From positions 124,001 through 188,000 of the forward strand of contig NZ_JAESWC010000018.1 in NCBI RefSeq assembly GCF_016765585.1: a DNA stretch of 64,000 bases, read 5' to 3'. The DNA comes from Clostridium rhizosphaerae. Its GTDB lineage: Bacteria; Bacillota; Clostridia; Clostridiales; Clostridiaceae. The notes beneath the pieces are model-generated. The model searched no databases. It saw only the letters and a list, made by a program, of their open reading frames with translations, and was not told the DNA's origin. Below are positions 53,108-61,765 of this stretch, one piece after another; position 1 is the first letter of the stretch; every line of letters begins with the position of its first letter. The position numbers were made by a program, and so were the translations under genes.

Positions 53108-53758
53108 TTATCTTAATCCAAAAATTCCTGTACCAATTCTAATCATATTAGAGCCTTCCTTTATCGCCAGTTCATAATCTTCTGTCATCCCCATTGAAAG
53201 GTATTCCATACTTAAATTATTAAAAGATTTACTTTTTAAAGTATCCCAAATGCTCTTCATTTGTCCAAAATGCTTTCTGCAAACATTCTCATGGCCTTTG
53301 GGTATTATAGCCATTAACCCTTTTACCTTTACATGCTCGCATGTCTCGCAGGCAGAAATAAGTTCATCTAAATGTTCAACAAAAATGCCTGATTTACTAT
53401 CTTCTTTACCTATATTTATCTCTATTAAAACATTAGCAGTTAGATTATTTTTCTTGTATTGTTTTTCTATCTCATTAAGTAATTTAACACTGTCTAATGA
53501 ATGTATTAAACTTACTTTTCCAACTAAATACTTAACCTTATTTGTCTGAAGATGTCCAATAAAATGCCAGTTTATATCATTAGGTAGTTTATCAATTTTA
53601 TCAATAAGCTCCTGCACCTTATTTTCTCCAAAATCTCTTATGCCAGTATTGTAAGCTTCATCTATAAACTCCACACTTTTGGTTTTTGACACAGCAATAA
53701 GAGTTATATTTTTTGGCAGTGTTTTCTTTATTTCGCTAATATTCTCCTCTATAGACAA
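53108..53758 (-). CDS. PLP homeostasis protein YggS/YlmE
   Basis: A 216-residue alanine-racemase-like barrel protein that binds pyridoxal phosphate on a lysine in [20 protein letters not shown] and has [16 protein letters not shown] and the terminal [20 protein letters not shown]. It controls pyridoxal phosphate balance. The start is TTG, nine bases after GGGAG. It heads the sepF-divIVA operon. Confidence 0.92.
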   Translation of the reverse strand: MSIEENISEIKKTLPKNITLIAVSKTKSVEFIDEAYNTGIRDFGENKVQELIDKIDKLPNDINWHFIGHLQTNKVKYLVGKVSLIHSLDSVKLLNEIEKQYKKNNLTANVLIEINIGKEDSKSGIFVEHLDELISACETCEHVKVKGLMAIIPKGHENVCRKHFGQMKSIWDTLKSKSFNNLSMEYLSMGMTEDYELAIKEGSNMIRIGTGIFGLR

Positions 53759-53888
53759 TATTATCGTCTCCCTTAAACAAAATTATTTGTTGAATTATGT
53801 AATATTATTTTTTATATACCTATCTATATATAGTATTCTTCAAAAATTATAAAAATCCTTCATTTAAATTATATATTTTAATAAAATT

Positions 53889-53925
53889 TAACCTGTCAAG
53901 ATAATAATATTACTTTGACAGGTTA
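53889..53925 (-). terminator. Terminator after the second DUF881 gene
   Basis: TAACCTGTCAA and TTGACAGGTTA form a perfect 11-bp stem with a 15-base loop, followed by AATTTTATT on the minus strand. It divides the ftsQ-DUF881 operon from yggS-divIVA. Confidence 0.8.
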
Positions 53926-53930
53926 TAGTT

Positions 53931-54668
53931 TTATTTTGTAGATTTAAGAAATTGTTCATCAATATCAAAGGGATATGCTTGAATTTTAACATTATCACTT
54001 TCAGCTATATCTGCATAAATTCCTCTAGCCATCATATATCTTAAATAGTTTTCATCTCCGAGCATGTAAGTTTTAAGACTTTCCTTATTTCCTATAGCAT
54101 TGATATTAAAAGGCGATGCTATTTTTACACCATTAACTTCCAATAAAGAACCATCACATATAACACTGGTCCTGTCATTAACTCTTTGACCGTTAATAGA
54201 GATAGCTTCTGCCCCAGCCATTTTTAGATCATTAATAAGAGTAAATATATCATAATTATGAATTATCTTATCCATTAAATTTGGGTCATCATCACTATAA
54301 AAATATAAATCATTGCTAATATCTTTTAAAGTAAGTATAATACCTTCTCCCTCAACGTCCACTGTACCTAATATCATTTTATTTTTAGTAAGTTCATCCT
54401 CTATTTCATTACTGACATTGCTGACACTTGTGTGTCCATGACCCACATTCTCAAAACTAGTCAATTTTTTATTTAGTTCACTATACTCCTCTTCAAGACT
54501 GCTTATATCACTTCTAAGTTTATTTCTTTGACTATATGCATCTTGGTATTGCTTTGTGCTTAGGAATACTCTGTTATAGGTTCTATTAAAATTGATATTC
54601 AATGAAATTAAAATCCCAACAATTATTGTAGCTATAAATACAAATAATGAGGATTCGTTATTTTTCAT
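53931..54668 (-). CDS. DUF881 membrane protein (YlxW/YlxX type)
   Basis: A 245-residue protein with one N-terminal membrane segment (SLFVFIATIIVGILISLNIN), a coiled coil (QRNKLRSDISSLEEEYSELN) and the DUF881 domain with LINDLKMAGAEAISINGQRV and the closing VKIQAYPFDIDE. It is paired with a second DUF881 protein on the other side of sbp. In B. subtilis the YlxW and YlxX proteins lie beside sbp near ftsZ. A division role is inferred from location. Confidence 0.85.
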   Translation of the reverse strand: MKNNESSLFVFIATIIVGILISLNINFNRTYNRVFLSTKQYQDAYSQRNKLRSDISSLEEEYSELNKKLTSFENVGHGHTSVSNVSNEIEDELTKNKMILGTVDVEGEGIILTLKDISNDLYFYSDDDPNLMDKIIHNYDIFTLINDLKMAGAEAISINGQRVNDRTSVICDGSLLEVNGVKIASPFNINAIGNKESLKTYMLGDENYLRYMMARGIYADIAESDNVKIQAYPFDIDEQFLKSTK

Positions 54669-55018
54669 TTAATCACCTCATTGTGTGATTTTGCCTTATC
54701 CATCATAAGTCTTCTTATAATTGCAAAGTTATCGAATATTCTACCTCCAAACACAATAACTGCTGCTAAATATATAGGCACACTTAGTTTATCTCCGAGG
54801 TAAGCAAGGGCTGCAGCTAAAACCGCATTACCAAAAAAACCTGAAATAAATATGTCTGCTCTAAAGTTTTTAGAAAGTGCCGCTCTTAAGGCACCAAAAA
54901 CAGAATCAAGACATGCGAGTATTGCTACAGACATATATGGAGAAAATTTATCTGGTATATTAATATTCCAAGTTAAACCAACAACAACACCTATCAACAA
55001 TCCAATAATTGCTATCAT
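54665..55018 (-). CDS. sbp: Small basic membrane protein (DUF1290)
   Basis: A 117-residue protein with three to four membrane segments (MIAIIGLLIGVVVGLTWNIN, SVFGALRAAL and ISGFFGNAVLAAALAYLG) of the DUF1290/Sbp family. It lies between the two DUF881 genes, overlapping one by four bases. The function is unknown. Confidence 0.86.
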   Translation of the reverse strand: MIAIIGLLIGVVVGLTWNINIPDKFSPYMSVAILACLDSVFGALRAALSKNFRADIFISGFFGNAVLAAALAYLGDKLSVPIYLAAVIVFGGRIFDNFAIIRRLMMDKAKSHNEVIK

Positions 55019-55033
55019 ACTTTCACCTCTTCA

Positions 55034-55750
55034 TTATTTAACTGGTTTTGCATAATCAAACTTCAGACTTTTTCCGTAGTTGTATTTATTTATAGTAATA
55101 TTGTCAGAAGTTTCATATTTATAGTCGCTTATAGCTTTAAAATCATTAAATACTCCTGGAAAAGACATTGCACTGTTTAACAAATTTTTATTTCCTATAG
55201 CCTTTATTGTTATTCTCTGTTGAGGAGATACATTTTCTTCATTTATTCTGATATTTGCACCTGAGGTTCTTATTCCTGTCCTTGGAGTTATTCTTATATC
55301 GTTAATAGATATTGCCTCAGCCCCTGCAGAAATAAGCTCATTAACTAAATACACCAAATGCTTATCAGTAATCTGCTCATTTGTAACATCATTTTGCAGC
55401 ATTTTAGTTTTGGGATTAATATAAATTGTAATCCCCGTCCCCTGAACAGTTTCTGCTCCCATAAGAAGTCTTGTATTCTTAACTTCTTCTAACAAATTTT
55501 TTGTTTCACTGCTTTTGCTTGCAGCAGCTTCCTCATAGGAGCTGACCTTCTTCTGAAGATCATCTATATTTTTTTGAAGTTCTGCTTTTTGATTTTTATA
55601 CTGTTCCAGTTCAACTGTTATATCAGTATTTGTCTCTTTTACTTTTGAAACGCCTGCATTTTTATTTAATATTCTAAATTGATAGGCAAGCATAAATCCA
55701 AGTATACAGCAAACTAAAGCTACAATTAATTGGGATTTATATTTACTCAT
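55034..55750 (-). CDS. DUF881 membrane protein, second copy
   Basis: A 238-residue protein with an N-terminal membrane segment (LIVALVCCILGFMLAYQFRI), a strong coiled coil (QYKNQKAELQKNIDDLQKKV) and the DUF881 core GTGITIYINPKTKMLQNDVT with LISAGAEAISINDIRITPRT. It is a paralogue of the 53931-54668 gene. It follows ftsQ by ten bases. Confidence 0.86.
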   Translation of the reverse strand: MSKYKSQLIVALVCCILGFMLAYQFRILNKNAGVSKVKETNTDITVELEQYKNQKAELQKNIDDLQKKVSSYEEAAASKSSETKNLLEEVKNTRLLMGAETVQGTGITIYINPKTKMLQNDVTNEQITDKHLVYLVNELISAGAEAISINDIRITPRTGIRTSGANIRINEENVSPQQRITIKAIGNKNLLNSAMSFPGVFNDFKAISDYKYETSDNITINKYNYGKSLKFDYAKPVK

Positions 55751-55760
55751 AATTAACCTC

Positions 55761-56528
55761 CTATTTTTCTGTAAAAATTACAGGATTACCTTCATAACTT
55801 ACATCAATATATCCCTTTTGATCTTTCAAATTGCTGGTTACAATAACATTTAGTGCTTTATTAAGTTTGTCCTTTATATTGCCATTTCCAAGTTTAATGC
55901 ACATATTATTTGAATAAGCCAACAAATTTAGATCGTTTGACAAATCAATGCTTGTTATATCTATACCGCTGGAGTTATTTGATATAAGCTCCGTGATGAG
56001 AGAAATATTTTCAATTTTTCTTTTATCTTGCGAGGGTATAACTTCTCCAATCTTGACTTCTTTAGTATCGAAACCTTGGAGGTTAGTTAATTTCATTTGC
56101 GAGATATCATCCTTTTCCTCAAGGACAATACCATTTTTATCTATAATCAAGTATTTATTATCTCTTTTAGAATAAAATACTGCTTCTCTTTCTTTTATTG
56201 AAATAACTATAGTATTAGGAAGCTTTCTACTTATATCTGCACTTAATATATACGGATTGCTTTGCAAATTAGTTTGCACACTTTTAAAGTTTAAATAAAA
56301 AATATTTATACCTTTATTAATTTTAGACAATTTTACAATTTCATCAGAATTTATAGTATGATTGTTAATTACGCTTATATATGCAATATTAAAATAAGTT
56401 AATTTTAAACACAAAGTAATTGTAACAGATACTAATAGAACTAATGAAATAATAGTCCTTTTTATAGCTCTTCTCTTTCTTCTGTTTATTATTAGTTGAT
56501 TATCTGTTTTTACTAAAGCATTTTTCAA
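55761..56528 (-). CDS. ftsQ: Division protein FtsQ/DivIB
   Basis: The 255-residue protein has a basic cytosolic start (NRRKRRAIKRT), one membrane segment (ISLVLLVSVTITLCLKLTYF), and a POTRA domain (NIAYISVINNHTINSDEIVK, then LSKINKGINIFYLN), followed by the FtsQ domain with ISRKLPNTIVISIKEREAVF. It bridges early and late division proteins. The start is TTG behind GAGGTG. It begins an operon separate from ftsW. Confidence 0.9.
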   Translation of the reverse strand: MKNALVKTDNQLIINRRKRRAIKRTIISLVLLVSVTITLCLKLTYFNIAYISVINNHTINSDEIVKLSKINKGINIFYLNFKSVQTNLQSNPYILSADISRKLPNTIVISIKEREAVFYSKRDNKYLIIDKNGIVLEEKDDISQMKLTNLQGFDTKEVKIGEVIPSQDKRKIENISLITELISNNSSGIDITSIDLSNDLNLLAYSNNMCIKLGNGNIKDKLNKALNVIVTSNLKDQKGYIDVSYEGNPVIFTEK

Positions 56529-56691
56529 TTTTTACACGCACCTCATCAAAGTATATGGGAAATCACATATATATAATACCACTTTATAGGTTTAAATTCA
56601 TTAAGTTTTTTATTTATTTTTCACAAAAATTATAAGATATTTTTAATAAATTTACTAAAATTAGTATATAATTTTTAGTTTTTAATAACAC

Positions 56692-56718
56692 AAAAAGCAC
56701 TGCAAATGCAATGCTTTT
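56692..56718 (-). terminator. Terminator after ftsW
   Basis: AAAAGCATTGCA and TGCAGTGCTTTT pair on the minus strand, followed by TGTG and further T. The stem begins at the ftsW stop codon. It ends the spoVD-murE-murF-mraY-ftsW operon. Confidence 0.8.
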
Positions 56719-57832
56719 ATGTACTACATTGTCTAGAAACATTTAACAATATTCCCATAGCCATAAGATTAAATAATAGTGATGAACCTCCGTAACTTAT
56801 GAACGGAAGAGGAACTCCCGTAACAGGCATTGAACCTGATACAACAGCTATGTTTATTATAGCCTGTATAGCAATAACAGAAGTAGTTCCAACTGCCAAA
56901 AGTGTTCCATATGTATCCTTTGCCCTTATAGCTGTTCTAATACCTCTCCATATAACAATTAAGAAAAGTATTATTATTACTGTACAACCTATAAGACCTA
57001 ATTCTTCTCCTATAATAGAAAATATAAAGTCATTATGCGGTTCTGGTATGTAATAGGCCTTTTGCCTTGACTTTCCTAAAGTAACGCCAGTGATACCTCC
57101 AGATCCTAAAGCGAGTAGGGACTGAATAAGCTGATATCCGTCCCCCTTAGGGTCCTTCCACGGATCTAAAAAGCTCTTAAATCTATCCAGTCTGTATGGT
57201 TCTAGAATTATTCCCAGTGTACCAAAGACCCCAACTACTCCTATGAGCTGAATGAAGTGCATCCATCTTGCCCCGCCAACAAATAAGAGTATCAAAGTAA
57301 CTAACATTATTACTGTTGCAATACTTAGGTTTTTTTCAGCTATTACCAATCCCGCATATAATCCTGAAACCATCAGATATGGAAGAATTCCATAAACAAA
57401 GCTTTTTATCTTTTCTCCCTTTGCTTCAATACTTTTAGCCATATACAATACAATTACATATTTTGCTATTTCTGATGGCTGAAGATTAAACACAGGTATA
57501 GGTATCCATCTTCTTGCACCATTTATTGGCTTGAACGCAAATACTACGCATAAAAGTATTATAGTTAATAACATTATAACTTTTGTAAACTTCTTTATTT
57601 TATGATAATCAATTTTTATCATAAAAAACATTGCTGTAACCCCTATAATTGCCGATAAACCTTGTTTTTTCAAAAAGAACATACTATCGTAATTATAAGC
57701 TTTACTAAAAAATGCACTATAGGAGCTTGCGCTAAATACCATAACAACCCCGACTGCTACAAGAATCATAATGGCTGAAAAAAGAATAAAATCAATTGAG
57801 CCCATTTTTGCATTGGATTCTTTCATACTCAA
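56717..57832 (-). CDS. SEDS glycosyltransferase FtsW/SpoVE
   Basis: A 371-residue polytopic membrane protein that polymerises lipid II into glycan at the septum, together with its partner penicillin-binding protein. It has about ten membrane segments, the conserved NGARRWIPIPVFNLQPSEIA and the PEPHNDFIFSIIGEELGLIG stretch, and the tail LPFISYGGSSLLFNLMAMGI. The gene lies after mraY, the position of spoVE/ftsW. The start is a TTG five bases past AGGAGG or an ATG two codons on. I cannot tell vegetative FtsW from sporulation SpoVE. Confidence 0.9.
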   Translation of the reverse strand: MSMKESNAKMGSIDFILFSAIMILVAVGVVMVFSASSYSAFFSKAYNYDSMFFLKKQGLSAIIGVTAMFFMIKIDYHKIKKFTKVIMLLTIILLCVVFAFKPINGARRWIPIPVFNLQPSEIAKYVIVLYMAKSIEAKGEKIKSFVYGILPYLMVSGLYAGLVIAEKNLSIATVIMLVTLILLFVGGARWMHFIQLIGVVGVFGTLGIILEPYRLDRFKSFLDPWKDPKGDGYQLIQSLLALGSGGITGVTLGKSRQKAYYIPEPHNDFIFSIIGEELGLIGCTVIIILFLIVIWRGIRTAIRAKDTYGTLLAVGTTSVIAIQAIINIAVVSGSMPVTGVPLPFISYGGSSLLFNLMAMGILLNVSRQCST

Positions 57833-57841
57833 TGTATCCTC

Positions 57842-58813
57842 CTAGATAATTGCTGGTAGCGATAAAAATGCAATAAGACATAATATAACAGTTATTATGG
57901 AAAATATTGAAACAATCTTTGTTTCATGCCATCCTGAAAGCTCAAAATGATGATGAATAGGACTCATTTTAAAGATTCTCTTTTTTGTAAGCTTAAAGGA
58001 TGCCACTTGTAGTATTACAGATAGAGCTTCAACTACATAAATGCCACCTACAATTAAAATTAAAAGTGGCAGCTTTAGTATCATTGCAACAGTAGCCACA
58101 GCTCCTCCTAAAGCAAGTGAGCCAGTATCTCCCATAAAAACTTGAGCAGGAAATGCGTTGTATCTTAAAAAGCCTAACAAAGCACCTGCAATAACTCCGC
58201 AAAATATGGATAAGGTATAATGTCCAAGTCCAAAGCTTACTAATGCAAAGAAGGTCATAACAAGCAATGTTATAGATGTTGCAAGCCCGTCTAAACCATC
58301 AGTTAAATTAACTGCATTAGTTGTTGCTGTATAATATATAACTATAAAAGGTACATACCAAAATCCTAAGTTCACATAAAAGTTTTTGTGAACAAAAGGA
58401 ACAATAATAGTAGTGCCTATATTTGTATTTGTTGCTGCATAATAAGCTAAAATTCCTGATACTACTAAAAGAAGTATCATTTTTTCGAAAGCTCTAAGAC
58501 CTAAGTTTTTTTTATGCAATATTTTTAACCCGTCATCAAGAGCACCTATTAATCCGAAGCCTATAAAAGCATAAAGAGCTACCATAGCTTCATCACTTGG
58601 CTTTCTGACTAAAATCGCCATAGTTATAAAAGATGATATAATAAAAATTATTCCACCCATTGTAGGAGTCCCGGCTTTTTTTTGATGACTTTTGGGGCCC
58701 TCTTCCCTTATATTCTGACCGAACTTTAGTCTATGCAGCAAAGGAATCAAAATAGGTCCCAAAATTATAGATATAAAAAATGCTATTAAAACCGAATAAA
58801 CTATTCTATACAT
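57842..58813 (-). CDS. mraY: MraY phospho-MurNAc-pentapeptide transferase
   Basis: MraY makes lipid I by moving phospho-MurNAc-pentapeptide to undecaprenyl phosphate. The 323-residue protein has ten membrane segments and the motifs [20 protein letters not shown] (catalytic Asp pair), [16 protein letters not shown] and [16 protein letters not shown]. It is complete and between murF and ftsW. Confidence 0.95.
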   Translation of the reverse strand: MYRIVYSVLIAFFISIILGPILIPLLHRLKFGQNIREEGPKSHQKKAGTPTMGGIIFIISSFITMAILVRKPSDEAMVALYAFIGFGLIGALDDGLKILHKKNLGLRAFEKMILLLVVSGILAYYAATNTNIGTTIIVPFVHKNFYVNLGFWYVPFIVIYYTATTNAVNLTDGLDGLATSITLLVMTFFALVSFGLGHYTLSIFCGVIAGALLGFLRYNAFPAQVFMGDTGSLALGGAVATVAMILKLPLLILIVGGIYVVEALSVILQVASFKLTKKRIFKMSPIHHHFELSGWHETKIVSIFSIITVILCLIAFLSLPAII

Positions 58814-58828
58814 TACCCTATCCCCTCT

Positions 58829-60211
58829 TTAGCTATTTATCACCTTAAGATTATTGACGATTTTTTCAAATTTCATACTCCTTGATGCTTTTACTAATAT
58901 CACATCATTCTTTTCAATATCATTTTTCAAGAAATCGCATATTCTTTCATTATCCTCATAAGAAAGAACTTTTTTAATATCTTCAAAGCCTTTTATATAC
59001 GCTTCGGTAAATTCACCTGAAACAATTAGTAAATCTATATCTTTTTCTTTTGCATATCTGCCTATATCTTTGTGAAGCTCATAGGACATATTTCCTAATT
59101 CTTTCATTGTTCCTAGCACAGCAATCTTTCTATTGCCTTTAAAATTTAAAAGCACATCAATTGCAGCCTTCATTGAGTCCGGACTGGCATTGTAAGAGTC
59201 ATCAATTATGGTAAACTTAGAACCTTTAACAATATCAAGTCTCATAGATGTAAATTCTAAACTTTTAATTCCATCAATCATTTGTTCATAACTAAGACCA
59301 AGTAGTTTACCGCAGGCAACTGCAAGCAAGGTATTTAACACATTGTGTTTTCCTGGTATATTAACTGTAAATTCAGGAGATTCAAAACCATATTTATCAA
59401 TAATCCTAAAATTTATATAATTTTCTTTAAGAATTATTTCATCTGCCTTAAAATCTATATTTTTATCTTCAGTACCTATTCGTATTAAATTAAAGGTCAG
59501 ATTATTTAATTCTTTAAGCAAATCATTATCGCTGTTTATTATTAAGCTGTTGTTACCTTCAAAAAAGTCTGTAATTTCCATCTTTGCCTTAAGTATATTT
59601 TCTCTTGATTTTAAATATTCAATATGAGATACCCCTATATTAGTTATAATAGCAATATCCGGTCTTGCAGTCTTAGCTAAATTATGAATTTCGCCAAAGT
59701 TGCTCATTCCCATTTCAAGAACAGCTACATCATATTCGTTATCTAACTTGAATATCATTAAAGGCAGTCCAATTTCATTATTGAAATTTCCTTTTGTTTT
59801 AAATACCTTATATTTTGAACTTAATACAGCAGCTACAATGTCCTTTGTAGAGGTTTTTCCTGTGGAACCTGTAATACCTATAACCTTTATACTTAGTTTA
59901 CTCCTATAGTATTCAGCTAAGCTCAATAAAGCCTGTTTTGTATCTTTTACTTTTATTACTGAAACCTCATCAGAAAAATCTTCTATCCTAAAGGCTATTT
60001 CATCAATAATACATATCTTAGCACCTTTTTCACTAGCTTCAACTGCATAATTATTGCCATTAAAATTACTTCCTCTTAACGCTATAAAAATACTGTTTTT
60101 TTCTATTGATCTTGTATCAGTGCTTACTGCCTCATATATTACTTCTTTACCTTCTTTAAGGAATTCTCCATCAACTGCCTGAATTATTTCCTTTAAGGTT
60201 AACTTTTCCAT
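58829..60211 (-). CDS. murF: MurF ligase
   Basis: MurF adds D-Ala-D-Ala to UDP-MurNAc-tripeptide. The 460-residue protein has the N-terminal domain with AVSTDTRSIEKNSIFIALRG, the ATP loop GITGSTGKTSTKDIVAAVL, and the closing ADP/peptide region with IDDSYNASPDSMKAAIDVLL. It starts directly after the murE stop. Confidence 0.95.
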   Translation of the reverse strand: MEKLTLKEIIQAVDGEFLKEGKEVIYEAVSTDTRSIEKNSIFIALRGSNFNGNNYAVEASEKGAKICIIDEIAFRIEDFSDEVSVIKVKDTKQALLSLAEYYRSKLSIKVIGITGSTGKTSTKDIVAAVLSSKYKVFKTKGNFNNEIGLPLMIFKLDNEYDVAVLEMGMSNFGEIHNLAKTARPDIAIITNIGVSHIEYLKSRENILKAKMEITDFFEGNNSLIINSDNDLLKELNNLTFNLIRIGTEDKNIDFKADEIILKENYINFRIIDKYGFESPEFTVNIPGKHNVLNTLLAVACGKLLGLSYEQMIDGIKSLEFTSMRLDIVKGSKFTIIDDSYNASPDSMKAAIDVLLNFKGNRKIAVLGTMKELGNMSYELHKDIGRYAKEKDIDLLIVSGEFTEAYIKGFEDIKKVLSYEDNERICDFLKNDIEKNDVILVKASRSMKFEKIVNNLKVINS

Positions 60212-61657
60212 TTAAAACAGCTCCTTTATTATGTCAGCAATTATTTCTCTTTCATCAAAATGTATAACGCTATCTTTCAATTCCTGATAATCTTCATGTC
60301 CTTTACCTGCAATAACTATCACATCATCCTTTTTAGCAAGCTTTACTGCTTCCTTTATAGCCTCTCTTCTATTCTCCACAACCACATAATTATCTGTTTT
60401 TATACCTTCAAGAATATCTTCTATAATTCTTATAGGTTCCTCTGAACGAGGATTATCAGAAGTAACGACTGCAATATCACTTAAGGTTGCTGCCGCATTT
60501 CCCATAATAGGACGTTTTGTCTTATCTCTGTCTCCGCCACAGCCAAATACGCATATTAATCTACCTTTAGTAAATTCTCTTGCAGTTTTTAATATATTTT
60601 CCAAACTGTCCGGTGAATGAGCATAATCAACAATTATTTCAAAACCAATGTTATAATTTTTGCTCACTATTTCACATCTACCTGGTACAAATACACTTTC
60701 TAGTCCTGCTTTAACCTGCTCTAAGGTTACCCCTTCTAGAAGGCAGGCTGCAGCGCTTCCTAAAGCATTATACACATTATATTTCCCTGGTATATTTAAG
60801 TTAATTTGAACACTTTTACCCTTATAGTGAAGTTCGAACTCAATTCCTTTAGAATGAATGTTTATATTTTTTGCATTAACTTCTGTATCACTATCTAACC
60901 CGAAAGTAAGCCTTTTCCCATTAATATCCTCAAATGCTCTTTTTCCATATTCATCATCAATATTAATAATAGAAGTTTCACTAGCTTTAAAAAGCTGTAG
61001 TTTTGCATTGTAATAATTTTCAAAGGTCTTATGAAAATCCAAATGATCCTGTGTAAGATTAGTAAAAATCCCTTCATTGAAATTTATTCCATATACTCTG
61101 TCAAGTGAAAGCGAGTGAGAAGATACCTCCATTACACAGTGAGTAACTCCTGAGTTTACCATTTCGTTAAAAAGCTCATTTAATTCTAGTGACTCTGGTG
61201 TTGTCCTATGAGATGGTATTTTTTTATCACCTATATAATTTGCAATCGTTCCAACTAAACCAACTTTAAAGCCGGCTTGTTCTAAAATTGATTTCATCAT
61301 ATATGTAGAAGTGGTTTTCCCATTAGTTCCTGTAATTCCAATCATCTTAAGTTTTTTAGAAGGGTCATCAAAATAATTTGAAGAAGCTAGGGCTAAGGAT
61401 TTTCTTGAATCAGAAACCCTGACTATCGCACAGTCACCATTTATATCAACTTCATTTTCGCACACTATTACAGCAGCACCGCAGTCAGCAGCCTTTTGAG
61501 CATATCTATGTCCGTCAACCTTAAATCCTTGTATGCAAAAAAATACATCATCTTTTTCAACCATTCTTGAATCATATTGTATCTTATTAATATTTATGTC
61601 ATTACTGCCCTTTATTATGCTGTATTCTATCCCTTTTAATAAATCTTTCAGCTTCAT
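60212..61657 (-). CDS. murE: MurE ligase
   Basis: MurE adds the third residue to UDP-MurNAc-L-Ala-D-Glu. The 481-residue protein has [19 protein letters not shown] site [19 protein letters not shown], the carbamylated-lysine region, and the diamino-acid contact [10 protein letters not shown]. The DNPR motif predicts meso-diaminopimelate as the added residue, which fits dapF nearby. ATG 61657 follows GGAG; an upstream GTG is too close. Confidence 0.95.
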   Translation of the reverse strand: MKLKDLLKGIEYSIIKGSNDININKIQYDSRMVEKDDVFFCIQGFKVDGHRYAQKAADCGAAVIVCENEVDINGDCAIVRVSDSRKSLALASSNYFDDPSKKLKMIGITGTNGKTTSTYMMKSILEQAGFKVGLVGTIANYIGDKKIPSHRTTPESLELNELFNEMVNSGVTHCVMEVSSHSLSLDRVYGINFNEGIFTNLTQDHLDFHKTFENYYNAKLQLFKASETSIINIDDEYGKRAFEDINGKRLTFGLDSDTEVNAKNINIHSKGIEFELHYKGKSVQINLNIPGKYNVYNALGSAAACLLEGVTLEQVKAGLESVFVPGRCEIVSKNYNIGFEIIVDYAHSPDSLENILKTAREFTKGRLICVFGCGGDRDKTKRPIMGNAAATLSDIAVVTSDNPRSEEPIRIIEDILEGIKTDNYVVVENRREAIKEAVKLAKKDDVIVIAGKGHEDYQELKDSVIHFDEREIIADIIKELF

Positions 61658-61707
61658 ATATATCACACTCCATACACCTTATGTAAAAGTTATTTGCACA
61701 CAATAGC

Positions 61708-61749
61708 GGCATGCAATATTACTTTATTAAAAAATAATATTTGCATGCC
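61708..61749. terminator. Hairpin between spoVD and murE
   Basis: GGCATGCAATATTA (61708-61721) is mirrored by TAATATTTGCATGCC (61735-61749), a strong stem with one extra base. There is no T run at its base on either strand, so it may weaken rather than end read-through from spoVD into murE, or be an RNA-processing site. Confidence 0.5.
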
Positions 61750-61765
61750 TTACTAATAATCTTAC

